A DNA stretch of 49,630 nt from Candidatus Rokuibacteriota bacterium. GTDB lineage: Bacteria; Methylomirabilota; Methylomirabilia; Rokubacteriales; CSP1-6. The stretch lies in assembly GCA_016184365.1 (NCBI GenBank), contig JACPCW010000097.1, positions 1-49,630 of the forward strand, written 5' to 3'. Both the position numbers and the translations under genes were made by a program. Positions 16,168-25,003 of the stretch are shown one piece after another (within the stretch, counting starts at the first letter, position 1; each line of letters starts with the position of its first letter). The notes below the pieces were generated by a model, which did no database searches, was not told where the DNA came from, and saw nothing but the letters and a program-made list of their open reading frames with translations.

Positions 16168-17444
16168 TGACGAAGTCGTCCGAGCTGCTCCGTGCCGCGT
16201 CGCGGGTGATCCCCGGCGGCGTGAACAGTCCCGTCCGCGCGTTCCGCGGTGTCGGCGGCGAGCCGTTCTTCGTCGCGCGTGCCGAGGGCGCCCGCCTCTG
16301 GGACGTCGACGGGCGGAGCTACCTCGACTTCGTCGGCTCGTGGGGGCCGCTGATCCTCGGGCATGCGCCGGCCGCGATCGTCGAGGCGGTGTCGGAGGTC
16401 GCGCGGCGCGGCACGAGCTATGGCGCGCCGACGCCCGCGGAAGTCGAGCTGGCGGAGGCGATCAGCGGGGCGTTTCCATCGATGGAGATGCTGCGGCTCG
16501 TCAGCTCGGGCACCGAGGCGGCGATGAGCGCGATTCGCGTCGCGCGCGGCGCCACGGGCCGGGACGTCATCGTGAAGTTCGACGGCGGCTATCACGGTCA
16601 CGCCGACAGCCTGCTCGTACGCGCCGGTTCGGGTGGCGCGACGTTCGGCGTGCCGGACAGCGCCGGCGTCCCCGCGGCGCTCGCCGCGCTGACGCTCACG
16701 CTCGGCTACAACGACCTCGACGCCGTCCGCTCGCTGTTCGCGGCGCGCGGCCCGGAGATCGCGGCGGTCATCGTCGAGCCCGTCGCCGGCAACATGGGCG
16801 TCGTGCCGCCGAAGCCCGGCTTCCTCGAAGGGCTGCGCGAGGTCACGCGCGCGCATGGCGCGCTGCTCATCTTCGACGAGGTGATCACGGGCTTCCGGAT
16901 CGCGTACGGCGGCGCGCAGCAGCGCTACGGCGTCACCGCGGACCTCACGTGCCTCGGCAAGATCATCGGCGGCGGCCTTCCCGTCGGCGCGTACGGCGGC
17001 CGCCGCGAGCTCATGGAGCGCGTGGCGCCGCTCGGCCCCGTCTACCAGGCGGGGACACTCTCGGGAAATCCGCTCGCGGTCGCCGCGGGTCTGGTGACGC
17101 TGCGCGCGCTCCGCGAGCCCGGCGTGTACGACCGGCTCGAAGCGCTCGGCGCGCGGATGGAAGCGGGGATCGTGCGGGCCGCGGAAAAATCCGGCGTCGC
17201 CGTCGCCGTGAATCGCGTCGGGTCGATGCTGACGGCGTTCTTCTGTCCGGGCCCCGTCACCGACTACGAGTCGGCGAAGACCGCCGACCGCGAACGGTAT
17301 GCGCGCTACTTCCACGCGATGCTCGCCCGCGGCGTCTATCTCGCGCCGTCGCAGTTCGAAGCGGCGTTCGTGTCGCTCGCGCACCGCGAAGCCGACCTCG
17401 ACGAAGCGGCCCGCGCCGCGGCCGAAGCGATGGCCGCATCGTGA
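16167..17444 (+). CDS. hemL: glutamate-1-semialdehyde 2,1-aminomutase
   Basis: HemL converts glutamate-1-semialdehyde to 5-aminolevulinate with PLP/PMP, the step after HemA. The protein has 425 residues: [59 protein letters not shown], and [17 protein letters not shown] with the PLP lysine (Lys265). GGAGGA (16155-16160) precedes the ATG, which shares a base with the mec stop. It is thus separated from the other hem genes by the cysteine genes but probably cotranscribed with mec. Confidence 0.96.
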   Translation: MTKSSELLRAASRVIPGGVNSPVRAFRGVGGEPFFVARAEGARLWDVDGRSYLDFVGSWGPLILGHAPAAIVEAVSEVARRGTSYGAPTPAEVELAEAISGAFPSMEMLRLVSSGTEAAMSAIRVARGATGRDVIVKFDGGYHGHADSLLVRAGSGGATFGVPDSAGVPAALAALTLTLGYNDLDAVRSLFAARGPEIAAVIVEPVAGNMGVVPPKPGFLEGLREVTRAHGALLIFDEVITGFRIAYGGAQQRYGVTADLTCLGKIIGGGLPVGAYGGRRELMERVAPLGPVYQAGTLSGNPLAVAAGLVTLRALREPGVYDRLEALGARMEAGIVRAAEKSGVAVAVNRVGSMLTAFFCPGPVTDYESAKTADRERYARYFHAMLARGVYLAPSQFEAAFVSLAHREADLDEAARAAAEAMAAS

Positions 17445-17504
17445 CGGTTCACGCGCCGGAAGTCGAGGGGCGCGCCGGGTTCCCCGGCGCAATCATTTGA
17501 CGTT

Positions 17505-17569
17505 GGGGCCCCGACATGGCCCCCCACCCCCCAACGCTCCGAGCGCCCCGGGGAACCCGTGGCGCTCGT
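17505..17569 (+). repeat. dispersed palindromic repeat, copy R4 (forward, short form)
   Basis: Between hemL and actA. Hairpin 1: GGGGCC (17505-17510) with GGCCCC (17518-17523), loop CCGACAT. Then CCACCCCCCAACGCTC and GCGCCCCGGGGAACCC. A partly inverted piece, CGCGCCGGGTTCCCCGGCGC, lies just upstream (17471-17490). The junction 17445-17677 otherwise holds only the actA promoter. Confidence 0.75.
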
Positions 17570-17586
17570 CGACCGCGGCTATTTGA

Positions 17587-17616
17587 TTGACCGAAATTCC
17601 GGTGTCGGGGTAAGGT
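17587..17616 (+). promoter_or_regulatory. candidate promoter of the act operon
   Basis: TTGACC (17587-17592) and TAAGGT (17611-17616) are 18 bases apart, in a locally AT-richer stretch. The expected start is near 17623, leaving about 55 bases of leader with GGAGG at 17658-17662 before the ATG at 17678. Confidence 0.5.
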
Positions 17617-17677
17617 AGCGCCGGTCTCGCGCACGAATTCACAAGCCGAACTTTCTTCGGAGGCAAGCCGGTCGTAG

Positions 17678-18268
17678 ATGAAAGCGAAGGCAGGCGTGGG
17701 TGTGCTCGGCGTGGCGCTGCTCGCCGTGCTCATTTCCATCGCCCTCTCGACGTGGAGCCGGCAGCCGGCGACCGCCAAGCCCTCCGAGCAGCCGATCAAC
17801 TTCCCGCACAACGTGCACGTCGAGCAGTACAAGATCGACTGCCAGTACTGCCACAGCGAGGCGCGCCGCTCCGAATACGCGGGCATTCCGTCGGTGACGC
17901 GCTGCATGGGCTGCCACCGGATCACCGCGGCCGACAGGCCCGAGATCAAGAAGCTCACCGAGTACGCGACGAAGGGCGAGCCGGTGCCGTGGGTCCGCGT
18001 CTACAAGATGCCGGAGTTCACGTACTTCCCGCACAAGGCGCACGTCCGGGTCGGGCTCACGTGCCAGGAATGCCACGGCGCGGTGGAGAAGATGACGACG
18101 GTGGCCGCGCGCACGGGCCCGAGCCCGGTGCACGATGCGCTCAGCGTCGTCGGGCTCCGCGGCAACGCGCCGCCGCTCACGATGGGCTGGTGCATCGACT
18201 GTCACCGCGAGCAGAACCGGACGAAGGACACGAAGGCGCCGCTCGACTGCGTGACGTGTCACCACTGA
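17678..18268 (+). CDS. actA: alternative complex III subunit ActA, pentaheme cytochrome c
   Basis: Periplasmic multiheme subunit of the quinol:electron-acceptor oxidoreductase. The protein has 196 residues: an uncleaved-looking membrane anchor (about residues 5-24), then five CxxCH heme sites at 55-59 (CQYCH), 76-80 (CMGCH), 129-133 (CQECH), 172-176 (CIDCH) and 191-195 (CVTCH). The phrase FPHKAHV is typical of ActA. It heads the actABCDEF set, separated from actB by repeat R5. Confidence 0.95.
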   Translation: MKAKAGVGVLGVALLAVLISIALSTWSRQPATAKPSEQPINFPHNVHVEQYKIDCQYCHSEARRSEYAGIPSVTRCMGCHRITAADRPEIKKLTEYATKGEPVPWVRVYKMPEFTYFPHKAHVRVGLTCQECHGAVEKMTTVAARTGPSPVHDALSVVGLRGNAPPLTMGWCIDCHREQNRTKDTKAPLDCVTCHH

Positions 18269-18280
18269 CGGACGGGGAAA

Positions 18281-18394
18281 TTCGAGGCGCGCCACGGCTC
18301 CGCCGGGGCGTGCCGAGCGCCGGGGGGTTTGGGGGGACGGCGTCCGTCCCCACACCAAATGAAGGGGGGTCCGGGGGCCATGTCGGGGCCCCCA
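18281..18394 (-). repeat. dispersed palindromic repeat, copy R5 (reverse, long form)
   Basis: Fills the actA-actB junction. It reads as the reverse complement of R3: the GCCGGGGCG hairpin first, then GCGCCGGGGGGTTTGG, the extra hairpin GGGGACGG (18333-18340) with CCGTCCCC (18344-18351), and last GGGGGCC (18373-18379) with GGCCCCC (18387-18393). It ends 4 bases before the actB ATG. Confidence 0.85.
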
Positions 18395-18397
18395 GCT

Positions 18398-21313
18398 ATG
18401 AATAGACGTGACTTCTTCAAGATCGTGACGACGACGACGGCGGCGGCCGCGGCGGGCGGCTGCCGTGACGCCACCGAGAAGATCCTGCCGCTCGTCGTGC
18501 CGAACGAGCAGATCGTGCCCGGCGTGTCCTCGTGGTTCGCCACGGTGTGCCGCGAGTGCCCGGCGGGCTGCGGCGCGCTCGCGCGCAACCGCGAAGGCCG
18601 CATCGTCAAGGTCGAGGGCAATCCCGATCATCCGGTGAACCGCGGCGCCCTCTGCGCGCGCGGCCAGGCGTCGATGCAGCAGCTCTATCATCCCGACCGG
18701 TTCGTCGGCCCGCAGCGTCGCGACGGTGGCGCGCTCAGGCCGGTCCCGTGGGACGACGCGATCAAGGCCGTCGGCGATCGCATCGGGGCGGCGCGGCAGG
18801 GCGGCCGAGCGAAGGCCGTGGCCGTCGTGTCGCAGCTCGAGAACGGCAGCCTCGGCGCGCTGCTCGACACGTGGACGCAGGCGCTCGGCGCGCGTCCTCG
18901 CACGGTGTTCGAGCCGTTCGGCGCGGAGGCGATGCGCGCGGCCAACCGGCAGGTCTTCGGCCGCGACGCCATCCCGACGTACGCCTTCGAGGACGCGGAG
19001 GTCGTGCTGTCGTTCGGCGCCGACTTCATGGAGACGTGGCTCGGCGGCGTCGGTCACGCGCGCGGCTTCGCGCGGATGCACACCTTCCGGGACGGCAAGG
19101 CGGGCACCTTCATCCACGTCGAGCCGCGGCAGTCGCTCACCGCGTCGAACGCCGACGAGTGGGTGCGCAACGTGCCGGGCACCGAAGGCATGCTCGCGCT
19201 CGCGATCCTGAAATCGCTCGTCGAGGACGGCGTCGCCGACAAGAAGTTCGGCGAGGCGGTCGCGCAGGTCGACGTGAAGAAGGTCGCGGAGGCGAGCGGC
19301 GTCTCGGCGGAGACGATCACGCACATCGCGAAGGTGTTCGGGCACGCGAAGCCGGGCCTGGCCGTCGGCGGCGGCGTCGCCGTCACCGGCACCAACGCGG
19401 TCCCGGCGCTCGTCGCGGTGAATCTCCTGAATGCCGCGCTCGGCAACGTCGGCAAGACGGTGCGGTTCGGTCCCGACGTCGCCCACGGCCGGACGTCGTC
19501 CTACGCGGACGTCGCCGGGCTCGTGCAGGCCATGGCGAACGGCGAGGTCGACGTGCTGCTGCTCGGCCCCGGCGTCGATCCGGCGTTCACGCTGCCCGCG
19601 TCGCTGAAATTCGCCGACGCGGCGAAGAAGGTCGGTCTCGTCGTGAGCTTCTCGAATCTGCCGAACGAGACGACCGACCTGGCGCATCTGATCCTGCCGG
19701 ACACGCACTGGCTCGAGTCGTGGGGCGACTACTCGCCGCGCGAGGGCGTGCTCGGCCTGATGCAGCCGACGATGAGCCCGATCCGCGACGCGCGGCCGTG
19801 GGGCACGGTGCTGCTGTCGGTGTCGCGCGGCGTGCTCGGCGGGGAGGAGGGCAAGGGCCCGCTGCCGTGGCCGTCGATGCAGGACTACATCCACGCCACG
19901 TGGCAGCCGCTCGTCGGGACGGGCTGGGAGGCGGCGCTGCAGCAGGGCGGCGTCTGGAAGGACGTCCCGGGCGCCGCGGTCACCGCGAAGGTCGCCGCCG
20001 TCGACGCCGGCGCACCGAAGCTCGAAGGCGACGCGAACGGCTTCACGCTGATCGCGTATCCGTCGTACCGGTTCTACGACGGCCGCAGCGCCGGGTCGTC
20101 GTGGCTCCACGAGCTGCCGGACGCGATGACGCAGGCCGTGTGGGACGCGTGGGTCGAGATCCCGACGTCCGTCGCCGAGCGCCTCGGTGTCGCGCGCGGC
20201 GACGTCGTGAAGGTCTCGTCGCCCCACGGCGCGATCGAGCTGCCGGCGTACCCGTCGAGCACGATCGACCCGAAGTCCGTCGCGATTCCGATCGGGCACC
20301 GCTACGCCGCGTACTTCTTCGAGAAGGGGCAGACGCGCCCGTACATCGAGAAGCCGACGACGGCGATGAACCCCGTCGCGCTGCTGCCCGCGGCGGCTGA
20401 CCCGGCGTCCGGCGGCCTGCCCTATCTCGGCGTGCGCGTCACGCTCGCCAGGACCGGTGCCCGGCGCCCCCTCGCGGTGCTGCAGGCGACGCACGACCAG
20501 GATCATCGCGAGATCGTGCGCCACGTCGACCTGCGCGCCGCGCGCGAGCAGGCGCTGCGCGGGAAGCAGCCCGAGGACCGACACGAGCTGCCGAGCATGT
20601 ACGAGCCGCAGCGGTATCCCGGCTACCGCTGGGGCATGTCGGTCGACGTCGACGCCTGCATCGGCTGCGGCGCGTGCGCGGTCGCCTGCCAGTCCGAGAA
20701 CAACGTGCCGATCGTCGGCAAGGCCCAGGCGTCGTACGGCCGGCAGGTGCAGTGGCTGCGGATCGAGCGCTGGGCCGAGGGCAAGCCCGAGCATCCCGAG
20801 CACGCGTTCCTGCCGATGTTCTGCCAGCACTGTGAAATCGCGCCGTGCGAGCCGGTCTGCCCGGTGTTCGCGGCGTACCGCACGGAGGAAGGGCTGAACG
20901 GGCAGGTCTACAACCGCTGCGTCGGGACGCGCTACTGCGGCAACAACTGCCCGTACCACGTGCGTCGCTTCAACTGGTTCCAGTACGACTGGCCGAAGCC
21001 GCTGGACGTGCAGCTGAACCCGGACGTGACGGTCCGCCAGCTCGGCATCATGGAGAAGTGCACGATGTGCGTGCAGCGCATCGTGGGCGGCAAGGACCGC
21101 GCGCGCGACGAAAAGCGGTCGGTGAAGGACGGCGACATCCAGACCGCCTGCCAGCAGACGTGCCCCACCCAGGCGATCACGTTCGGCAACCTGAAGGACG
21201 AGGGGAGCGAGGTGACGAAGCGGTCGCACTCGCCGCGCTCGTACCACGTGCTCGACGAGCTCGGCACGCGACCCGGCGTGACGTATCTGAAGAAGGTCGT
21301 CCGGGGGCACTGA
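18398..21313 (+). CDS. actB: alternative complex III subunit ActB, molybdopterin-oxidoreductase-like plus Fe-S domain
   Basis: 971 residues. The N-terminus is a Tat signal ending in a lipobox-like site (NRRDFFKIVTTT...AAGGC), so the mature protein may be a lipoprotein. The first two thirds resemble molybdopterin oxidoreductases (ActB1), starting with a Cys motif, TVCRECPAGCG...ALCARG. From about residue 745 follows a ferredoxin-type part: CIGCGACAVACQ, CQHCEIAPCEPVCP, CVGTRYCGNNCP and CTMC...ACQQTCP. In the third set Thr replaces the second Cys, which fits the [3Fe-4S] cluster known for ActB. The frame is open upstream to 18329, but only through repeat R5. Confidence 0.95.
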   Translation: MNRRDFFKIVTTTTAAAAAGGCRDATEKILPLVVPNEQIVPGVSSWFATVCRECPAGCGALARNREGRIVKVEGNPDHPVNRGALCARGQASMQQLYHPDRFVGPQRRDGGALRPVPWDDAIKAVGDRIGAARQGGRAKAVAVVSQLENGSLGALLDTWTQALGARPRTVFEPFGAEAMRAANRQVFGRDAIPTYAFEDAEVVLSFGADFMETWLGGVGHARGFARMHTFRDGKAGTFIHVEPRQSLTASNADEWVRNVPGTEGMLALAILKSLVEDGVADKKFGEAVAQVDVKKVAEASGVSAETITHIAKVFGHAKPGLAVGGGVAVTGTNAVPALVAVNLLNAALGNVGKTVRFGPDVAHGRTSSYADVAGLVQAMANGEVDVLLLGPGVDPAFTLPASLKFADAAKKVGLVVSFSNLPNETTDLAHLILPDTHWLESWGDYSPREGVLGLMQPTMSPIRDARPWGTVLLSVSRGVLGGEEGKGPLPWPSMQDYIHATWQPLVGTGWEAALQQGGVWKDVPGAAVTAKVAAVDAGAPKLEGDANGFTLIAYPSYRFYDGRSAGSSWLHELPDAMTQAVWDAWVEIPTSVAERLGVARGDVVKVSSPHGAIELPAYPSSTIDPKSVAIPIGHRYAAYFFEKGQTRPYIEKPTTAMNPVALLPAAADPASGGLPYLGVRVTLARTGARRPLAVLQATHDQDHREIVRHVDLRAAREQALRGKQPEDRHELPSMYEPQRYPGYRWGMSVDVDACIGCGACAVACQSENNVPIVGKAQASYGRQVQWLRIERWAEGKPEHPEHAFLPMFCQHCEIAPCEPVCPVFAAYRTEEGLNGQVYNRCVGTRYCGNNCPYHVRRFNWFQYDWPKPLDVQLNPDVTVRQLGIMEKCTMCVQRIVGGKDRARDEKRSVKDGDIQTACQQTCPTQAITFGNLKDEGSEVTKRSHSPRSYHVLDELGTRPGVTYLKKVVRGH

Positions 21314-22662
21314 TGGCGACGCCCGTGCCGCGGACGCCGACCTACAGCGACGTCAACCGCGACGTCCTCGCGACGCTCCGGCCCCCGGGCAACCTGTACT
21401 TCGCGTGGATGAGCGTGATCGCGATCATCCTGGCGCTCGGCCTCTTCGGCGCCTGGTCCTGGCAGATCTGGACCGGCATGGGCGCCGCCGGCAAGCGCAC
21501 GCCCCAGATGTGGGCGATGTACATCACCACGTTCGTGTTCTGGATCGGCATCGGCCACGCCGGCACGCTGATCTCCGCCGTCCTCTATCTCTTCCGCGCG
21601 CGCTGGCGCACGTCGATCTACCGCGCCGCGGAAGCGATGACGATCTTCGCGGTCATGACCGCCGGCCTCTTCCCGCTGATCCACGCCGGCCGCATGTGGT
21701 TCGCGTACTTCCTGCTGCCGTACGGGAACCAGCGCGACCTGTGGCCGAACTTCCGGTCGCCGCTCGTGTGGGACGTGTTCGCGATCTCGACGTACCTGTC
21801 GATCTCGACGGTGTTCTTCATCGTCGGCCTCGTGCCCGACATCGCGGCGCTCCGCGACGCCTCCACGGGATGGCGCCGGCGCATCTTCGCGATGCTCTCG
21901 CTCGGCTGGGAGGGATCGCACGAGCAGTGGCGTCACTACCGCCGGGCGTACGGGCTGTTCGCCGCGCTCGCCACGCCGCTCGTCCTGTCCGTCCACAGCG
22001 TCGTGTCGTGGGACTTCGCCATGGCGCTCGTCCCGGGCTGGCACTCGACCCTGTTCGCGCCGTTCTTCGTCGACGGGGCGATCTTCTCCGGCTTCGCGAT
22101 GGTGCTGGTCCTCGGCCTGCCCATGCGGCACTACTTCAGGCTGCACGCGTACATCCAGGACAAGCACCTCGACGCGATGGCCAAGCTCATCCTCGTGACC
22201 GGCCTCGTGCTCACGTACTTCTACGCCTGCGAGGCGTTCACGTCCTGGTACAGCGGCGACCACTTCGAGAAGGCGTCGCTCTTCTGGCGCATGACGAAGA
22301 CCTACGCGTGGGCCGTCTGGCTCATGTACTTCTGCAACTGCGTGTCGCCGCTGATCCTCTTCTGGAAGCGGGCGCGCACGAGCCCGGTCATCCTCTACAT
22401 CGTCTCGATCCTGGTGCTCATCGGCATGTGGTTCGAGCGGTTCAACATCATCGTGCCGTCGCTCGGCCACGCGTTTTACCCGTACGCGTGGGGCATCTAC
22501 GTCCCGAGCCCGACGGACACCGCCATCGTCATCGGCAGCTTCGCGTGGTTCTTCCTGCTCTTCCTCGCCTTCATCAAGCTGATGCCGTCGCTGTCGGTCG
22601 TCGAGGTGAAGGAGACCCTGCCGGCCCCCATGAGGGACACGAGCCATGTCGCCCACCACTAG
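21313..22662 (+). CDS. actC: alternative complex III subunit ActC, NrfD-family quinol-interacting membrane protein
   Basis: 449 residues with about ten membrane segments. ActC is thought to carry the quinol site of the complex. Typical stretches: YITTFVFWIGIGHAGTLISA, EAMTIFAVMTAGLFPLIHAGR, LVLSVHSVVSWDFAM, PGWHSTLFAPFFVDGAIFSG, FEKASLFWRM. The ATG shares one base with the actB stop (TGATG), and the 3' end overlaps actD by 17 bases. Confidence 0.95.
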   Translation: MATPVPRTPTYSDVNRDVLATLRPPGNLYFAWMSVIAIILALGLFGAWSWQIWTGMGAAGKRTPQMWAMYITTFVFWIGIGHAGTLISAVLYLFRARWRTSIYRAAEAMTIFAVMTAGLFPLIHAGRMWFAYFLLPYGNQRDLWPNFRSPLVWDVFAISTYLSISTVFFIVGLVPDIAALRDASTGWRRRIFAMLSLGWEGSHEQWRHYRRAYGLFAALATPLVLSVHSVVSWDFAMALVPGWHSTLFAPFFVDGAIFSGFAMVLVLGLPMRHYFRLHAYIQDKHLDAMAKLILVTGLVLTYFYACEAFTSWYSGDHFEKASLFWRMTKTYAWAVWLMYFCNCVSPLILFWKRARTSPVILYIVSILVLIGMWFERFNIIVPSLGHAFYPYAWGIYVPSPTDTAIVIGSFAWFFLLFLAFIKLMPSLSVVEVKETLPAPMRDTSHVAHH

Positions 22663-23185
22663 CACGGTCGTCGGCGTCTTCGAGCACGTCGACACGACGG
22701 TCCGGGCGCTGGAAGAGCTGCGCACGAAGGGCTATCACGACCTGACCGTCTACACGCCCGTGCCGATCCACGAGATCGAGGACGTGCTCGAGCGCGACCG
22801 GCCCGTGAGCCGCGTGCGGCTCTTCACGCTGGTCGGCGGCCTGCTCGGCATCGTGTCGGCGTTCACGCTCACCATCTGGACGTCGCTCACGTGGGGGCTC
22901 GTGACGGGCGGGAAGTACCTGCAGCTGACGCCGTCGGGAATCAGCGGCTCGTCGATTCCGCCCTTCGTCATCATCGCGTTCGAGATGATGGTGCTCTTCG
23001 GCGGCATCGCCACGCTGCTCGGCCTCGTCACGCTGGCGCGGCTGCCGAAGCTCCGCCCGTCACCGTGGTTCGACCCGCGCTTCACGAACGACCGCTTCGG
23101 CGTCGCGGTGCACTGTCCGCCGGAGCGCGCCGCGTCGGTGCGCGAGATCCTCCAGCGGGCCGGCGCCGAGGAGGTCCGGCCGTGA
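22646..23185 (+). CDS. actD: alternative complex III subunit ActD (DUF3341)
   Basis: Membrane subunit of 179 residues. An N-terminal soluble domain (VVGVFEHVDTTVRALEELRTKGYHDLTVYTPVP) is followed by two membrane helices (about residues 59-80 and 103-130) and a C-terminal soluble part ending in VHCPPERAASVREILQRAGAEEVR. This is the standard ActD plan. Its role in the complex is structural as far as is known. It overlaps actC and actE. Confidence 0.92.
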   Translation: MSPTTSTVVGVFEHVDTTVRALEELRTKGYHDLTVYTPVPIHEIEDVLERDRPVSRVRLFTLVGGLLGIVSAFTLTIWTSLTWGLVTGGKYLQLTPSGISGSSIPPFVIIAFEMMVLFGGIATLLGLVTLARLPKLRPSPWFDPRFTNDRFGVAVHCPPERAASVREILQRAGAEEVRP

Positions 23186-23688
23186 AGTACGTCTTCATCC
23201 TGAGCCTCCTGTTCGTTGGCGCGATGGCGAACGTCATGCTCGGCGTCATCGTGATCCGGTTCGTCGACAACATGACCGAGACGCCGCGCATCGTGCCGGG
23301 TGAGCGCGTCTTCGCGATGCCCGCCGGCGTCGTGCCGCGCGGCGGCGCGATGATCCTGCCGAAAGAGCAGCGCGACGTGGCGGCGAAGCTGCCGAACCCG
23401 GTGAAGTCGAGCGAGGAGTCGGTCGCGGTCGGCAAGACGCACTTCGTCACCTTCTGCGCGCCGTGCCACGGGCCGGAAGGGAAGGGCGGGGTCACCGGGC
23501 CGGTCGCGACGAAGTTCGTGCCGCCGCCGGACCTGACGAACACGGAGTTCCAGAAGGCGCGCACGGACGGCTACTGGCACAGCTATATCATGGCCGGCGG
23601 CGCCGTCATGCCCGCCTACAACGAGGCGATGTCGTCGGTGGAAGCCTGGCACGTCGTGAACTACCTGCGCACGCTGGCGGCGAAATGA
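23182..23688 (+). CDS. actE: alternative complex III subunit ActE, monoheme cytochrome c
   Basis: 168 residues from a GTG overlapping the actD stop (GTGA). An N-terminal anchor (about residues 3-26) is followed by one heme site, FCAPCHG at Cys92-His96, and a Met-rich axial-ligand region (GGAVMPAYNEAMSSVEAW). The phrase CAPCHGPEGKGG and the C-terminal WHVVNYLRTL are typical of ActE. It probably passes electrons on toward a terminal oxidase, which is not in this window. Confidence 0.94.
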   Translation: MKYVFILSLLFVGAMANVMLGVIVIRFVDNMTETPRIVPGERVFAMPAGVVPRGGAMILPKEQRDVAAKLPNPVKSSEESVAVGKTHFVTFCAPCHGPEGKGGVTGPVATKFVPPPDLTNTEFQKARTDGYWHSYIMAGGAVMPAYNEAMSSVEAWHVVNYLRTLAAK

Positions 23689-24821
23689 AAGCGTTCTCGA
23701 TCGTCCTCGTGCTCGTCGGCGCCGTGGCGTTCGTCCTCGGGCTGACCTCCGCGGACCCGGCCCACACGTGGTCGATCTACCTCGTGAACGTGCTGTTCTG
23801 GTCGGGGATCGCGGCGACCGGACCGGCGATCGCGGCGATCATGCAGCTGACCGAGGCGCGGTGGTCGCCGAGCGTGCGGCGGATCGCGCTCACCACCGCG
23901 GGCTTCCTGCCCGTCGCGTTCGCGCTCCTCATCGTGCTGATCCTCGGCAGCGACATGCTCTGGGCGTGGGTGAAGCCCGAGCGATTCCAGGGTCATGCTC
24001 GACAGCTCGTCGACGCCAAGGCGGCGTGGCTGAACCTGCCGTTCTTCTGGGGCCGGACGCTGGTGCTGGCGGTGGCGCTGTTCGTCACGTGCTTCGCGTT
24101 CGTCCGCGCGCTGCTGAGCGACCCCATGCCGCCGGACAGCGAGCGCGAGCGCGCGCGGCGGAACCGCCTCGCGGTCATTCTCCTGTTCCTCTGGATCATC
24201 ACGCTGTCGCTCTGGGGCTACGACCTCGTCATGTCGCTCGACCCGACGTGGTACAGCGGCCTGTTCGGCGGCTACTTCGTCGTCACGGCGATGTACACGA
24301 CGTTCTGCATGCTCTCGATCCTGACCGTGTCGGCGAACGCGCGCGGCCTGGCGTCGATCCCGCCGGCGGCCGTCCAGGACGTGGCGAAGCTGCAGTTCGC
24401 GCTCTCGATCATCTGGATGTACTTCTTCTGGTCGCAGTACCTCGTCATCTGGTACGGCAACGTGCCGATCGAGACGCGGTACCTGCTGCGGCGGTTCTTC
24501 GTCGAGCCGTGGCGCACGCTCGCGTGGGTGGTGTTGATCGTCGGCTGGCTCATCCCGTTCATCTATCTGCTGAAGCGCCTCACGGGCCGCCCGCCGCAGC
24601 GGCACACGCCGCTCGTGGTGATGGCCGTCTTCGGGCTCGTCGCGATCTTCCTCGAGCGCGTGTTCCTCGTGTTCCCGTCGGTGATGACGGACAACAGCTT
24701 CCTCGGTATCAAGGACGTGCTGGTCACGCTCGGCTTCTTCGGCCTGTTCATCCTGAGTCGACGCTGGTTCATCGACCGCTTCAAGCCCGTACTGAACCTG
24801 CCGCACACCGGGATGCATTGA
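23685..24821 (+). CDS. actF: alternative complex III subunit ActF, NrfD-like membrane protein
   Basis: 378 residues with about ten membrane helices, overlapping actE by 4 bases (ATGA). ActF resembles ActC. Typical stretches: VLFWSGIAATGPAIAAIMQLTEARW, LWGYDLVMSLDPTWYSGLFGGYFVV, FALSIIWMYFFWSQYLVIWYGN, PIETRYLLRR. It ends the act operon; a strong hairpin and a degenerate repeat follow. Confidence 0.94.
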   Translation: MKAFSIVLVLVGAVAFVLGLTSADPAHTWSIYLVNVLFWSGIAATGPAIAAIMQLTEARWSPSVRRIALTTAGFLPVAFALLIVLILGSDMLWAWVKPERFQGHARQLVDAKAAWLNLPFFWGRTLVLAVALFVTCFAFVRALLSDPMPPDSERERARRNRLAVILLFLWIITLSLWGYDLVMSLDPTWYSGLFGGYFVVTAMYTTFCMLSILTVSANARGLASIPPAAVQDVAKLQFALSIIWMYFFWSQYLVIWYGNVPIETRYLLRRFFVEPWRTLAWVVLIVGWLIPFIYLLKRLTGRPPQRHTPLVVMAVFGLVAIFLERVFLVFPSVMTDNSFLGIKDVLVTLGFFGLFILSRRWFIDRFKPVLNLPHTGMH

Positions 24822-24828
24822 CCTGGAT

Positions 24829-24856
24829 CGGGGGGAGGCGAGCGCCGCTCCCCCCG
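24829..24856 (+). terminator. GC hairpin after actF
   Basis: CGGGGGGAG (24829-24837) pairs with CTCCCCCCG (24848-24856) around a 10-base loop. No T-run. It could end the act transcript or be the first hairpin of a degenerate dispersed repeat. Confidence 0.45.
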
Positions 24857-24952
24857 ATGGCCCCCCACCGCTCGACCACGCACGATTCCGCATCGCGTTG
24901 CGACGCGTTCCGCGACAACCCGTCCGTTGCGCCGGCGAAGCCGGCGCTCGAA
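24829..24952 (+). repeat. degenerate copy of the dispersed palindromic repeat (R6)
   Basis: It keeps fragments of the family: CGATGGCCCCCC (about 24855-24866) and a late hairpin GCGCCGGC-GAA-GCCGGCGCTCG (about 24930-24952). About 65 bases between them look unrelated. The rest of the 24822-25003 junction holds only the moeA -10 candidate. Confidence 0.4.
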
Positions 24953-24988
24953 CTGCGGACGAGCGGTTACGCCGTGTCGTTCACGCGG

Positions 24989-24994
24989 TAGAGT
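24989..24994 (+). promoter_or_regulatory. candidate -10 element of moeA (leaderless arrangement)
   Basis: TAGAGT ends 9 bases before the ATG at 25004. A weak GTTACG lies 17 bases upstream of it (24966-24971). Confidence 0.35.
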
Positions 24995-25003
24995 AAAGGG
25001 CCG

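Noticed and set aside
18329..18397. Upstream starts for ActB (18329) and HemA (9701)
   Set aside because: The extra residues are translated from the palindromic repeat; starting at 18398 gives a proper Tat signal and at 9794 the usual HemA N-terminus.
17639..21310. Minus-strand open frame of over 1200 codons opposite actA and actB
   Set aside because: Antisense shadow that even runs through repeat R5; the plus strand encodes clear ActA and ActB.
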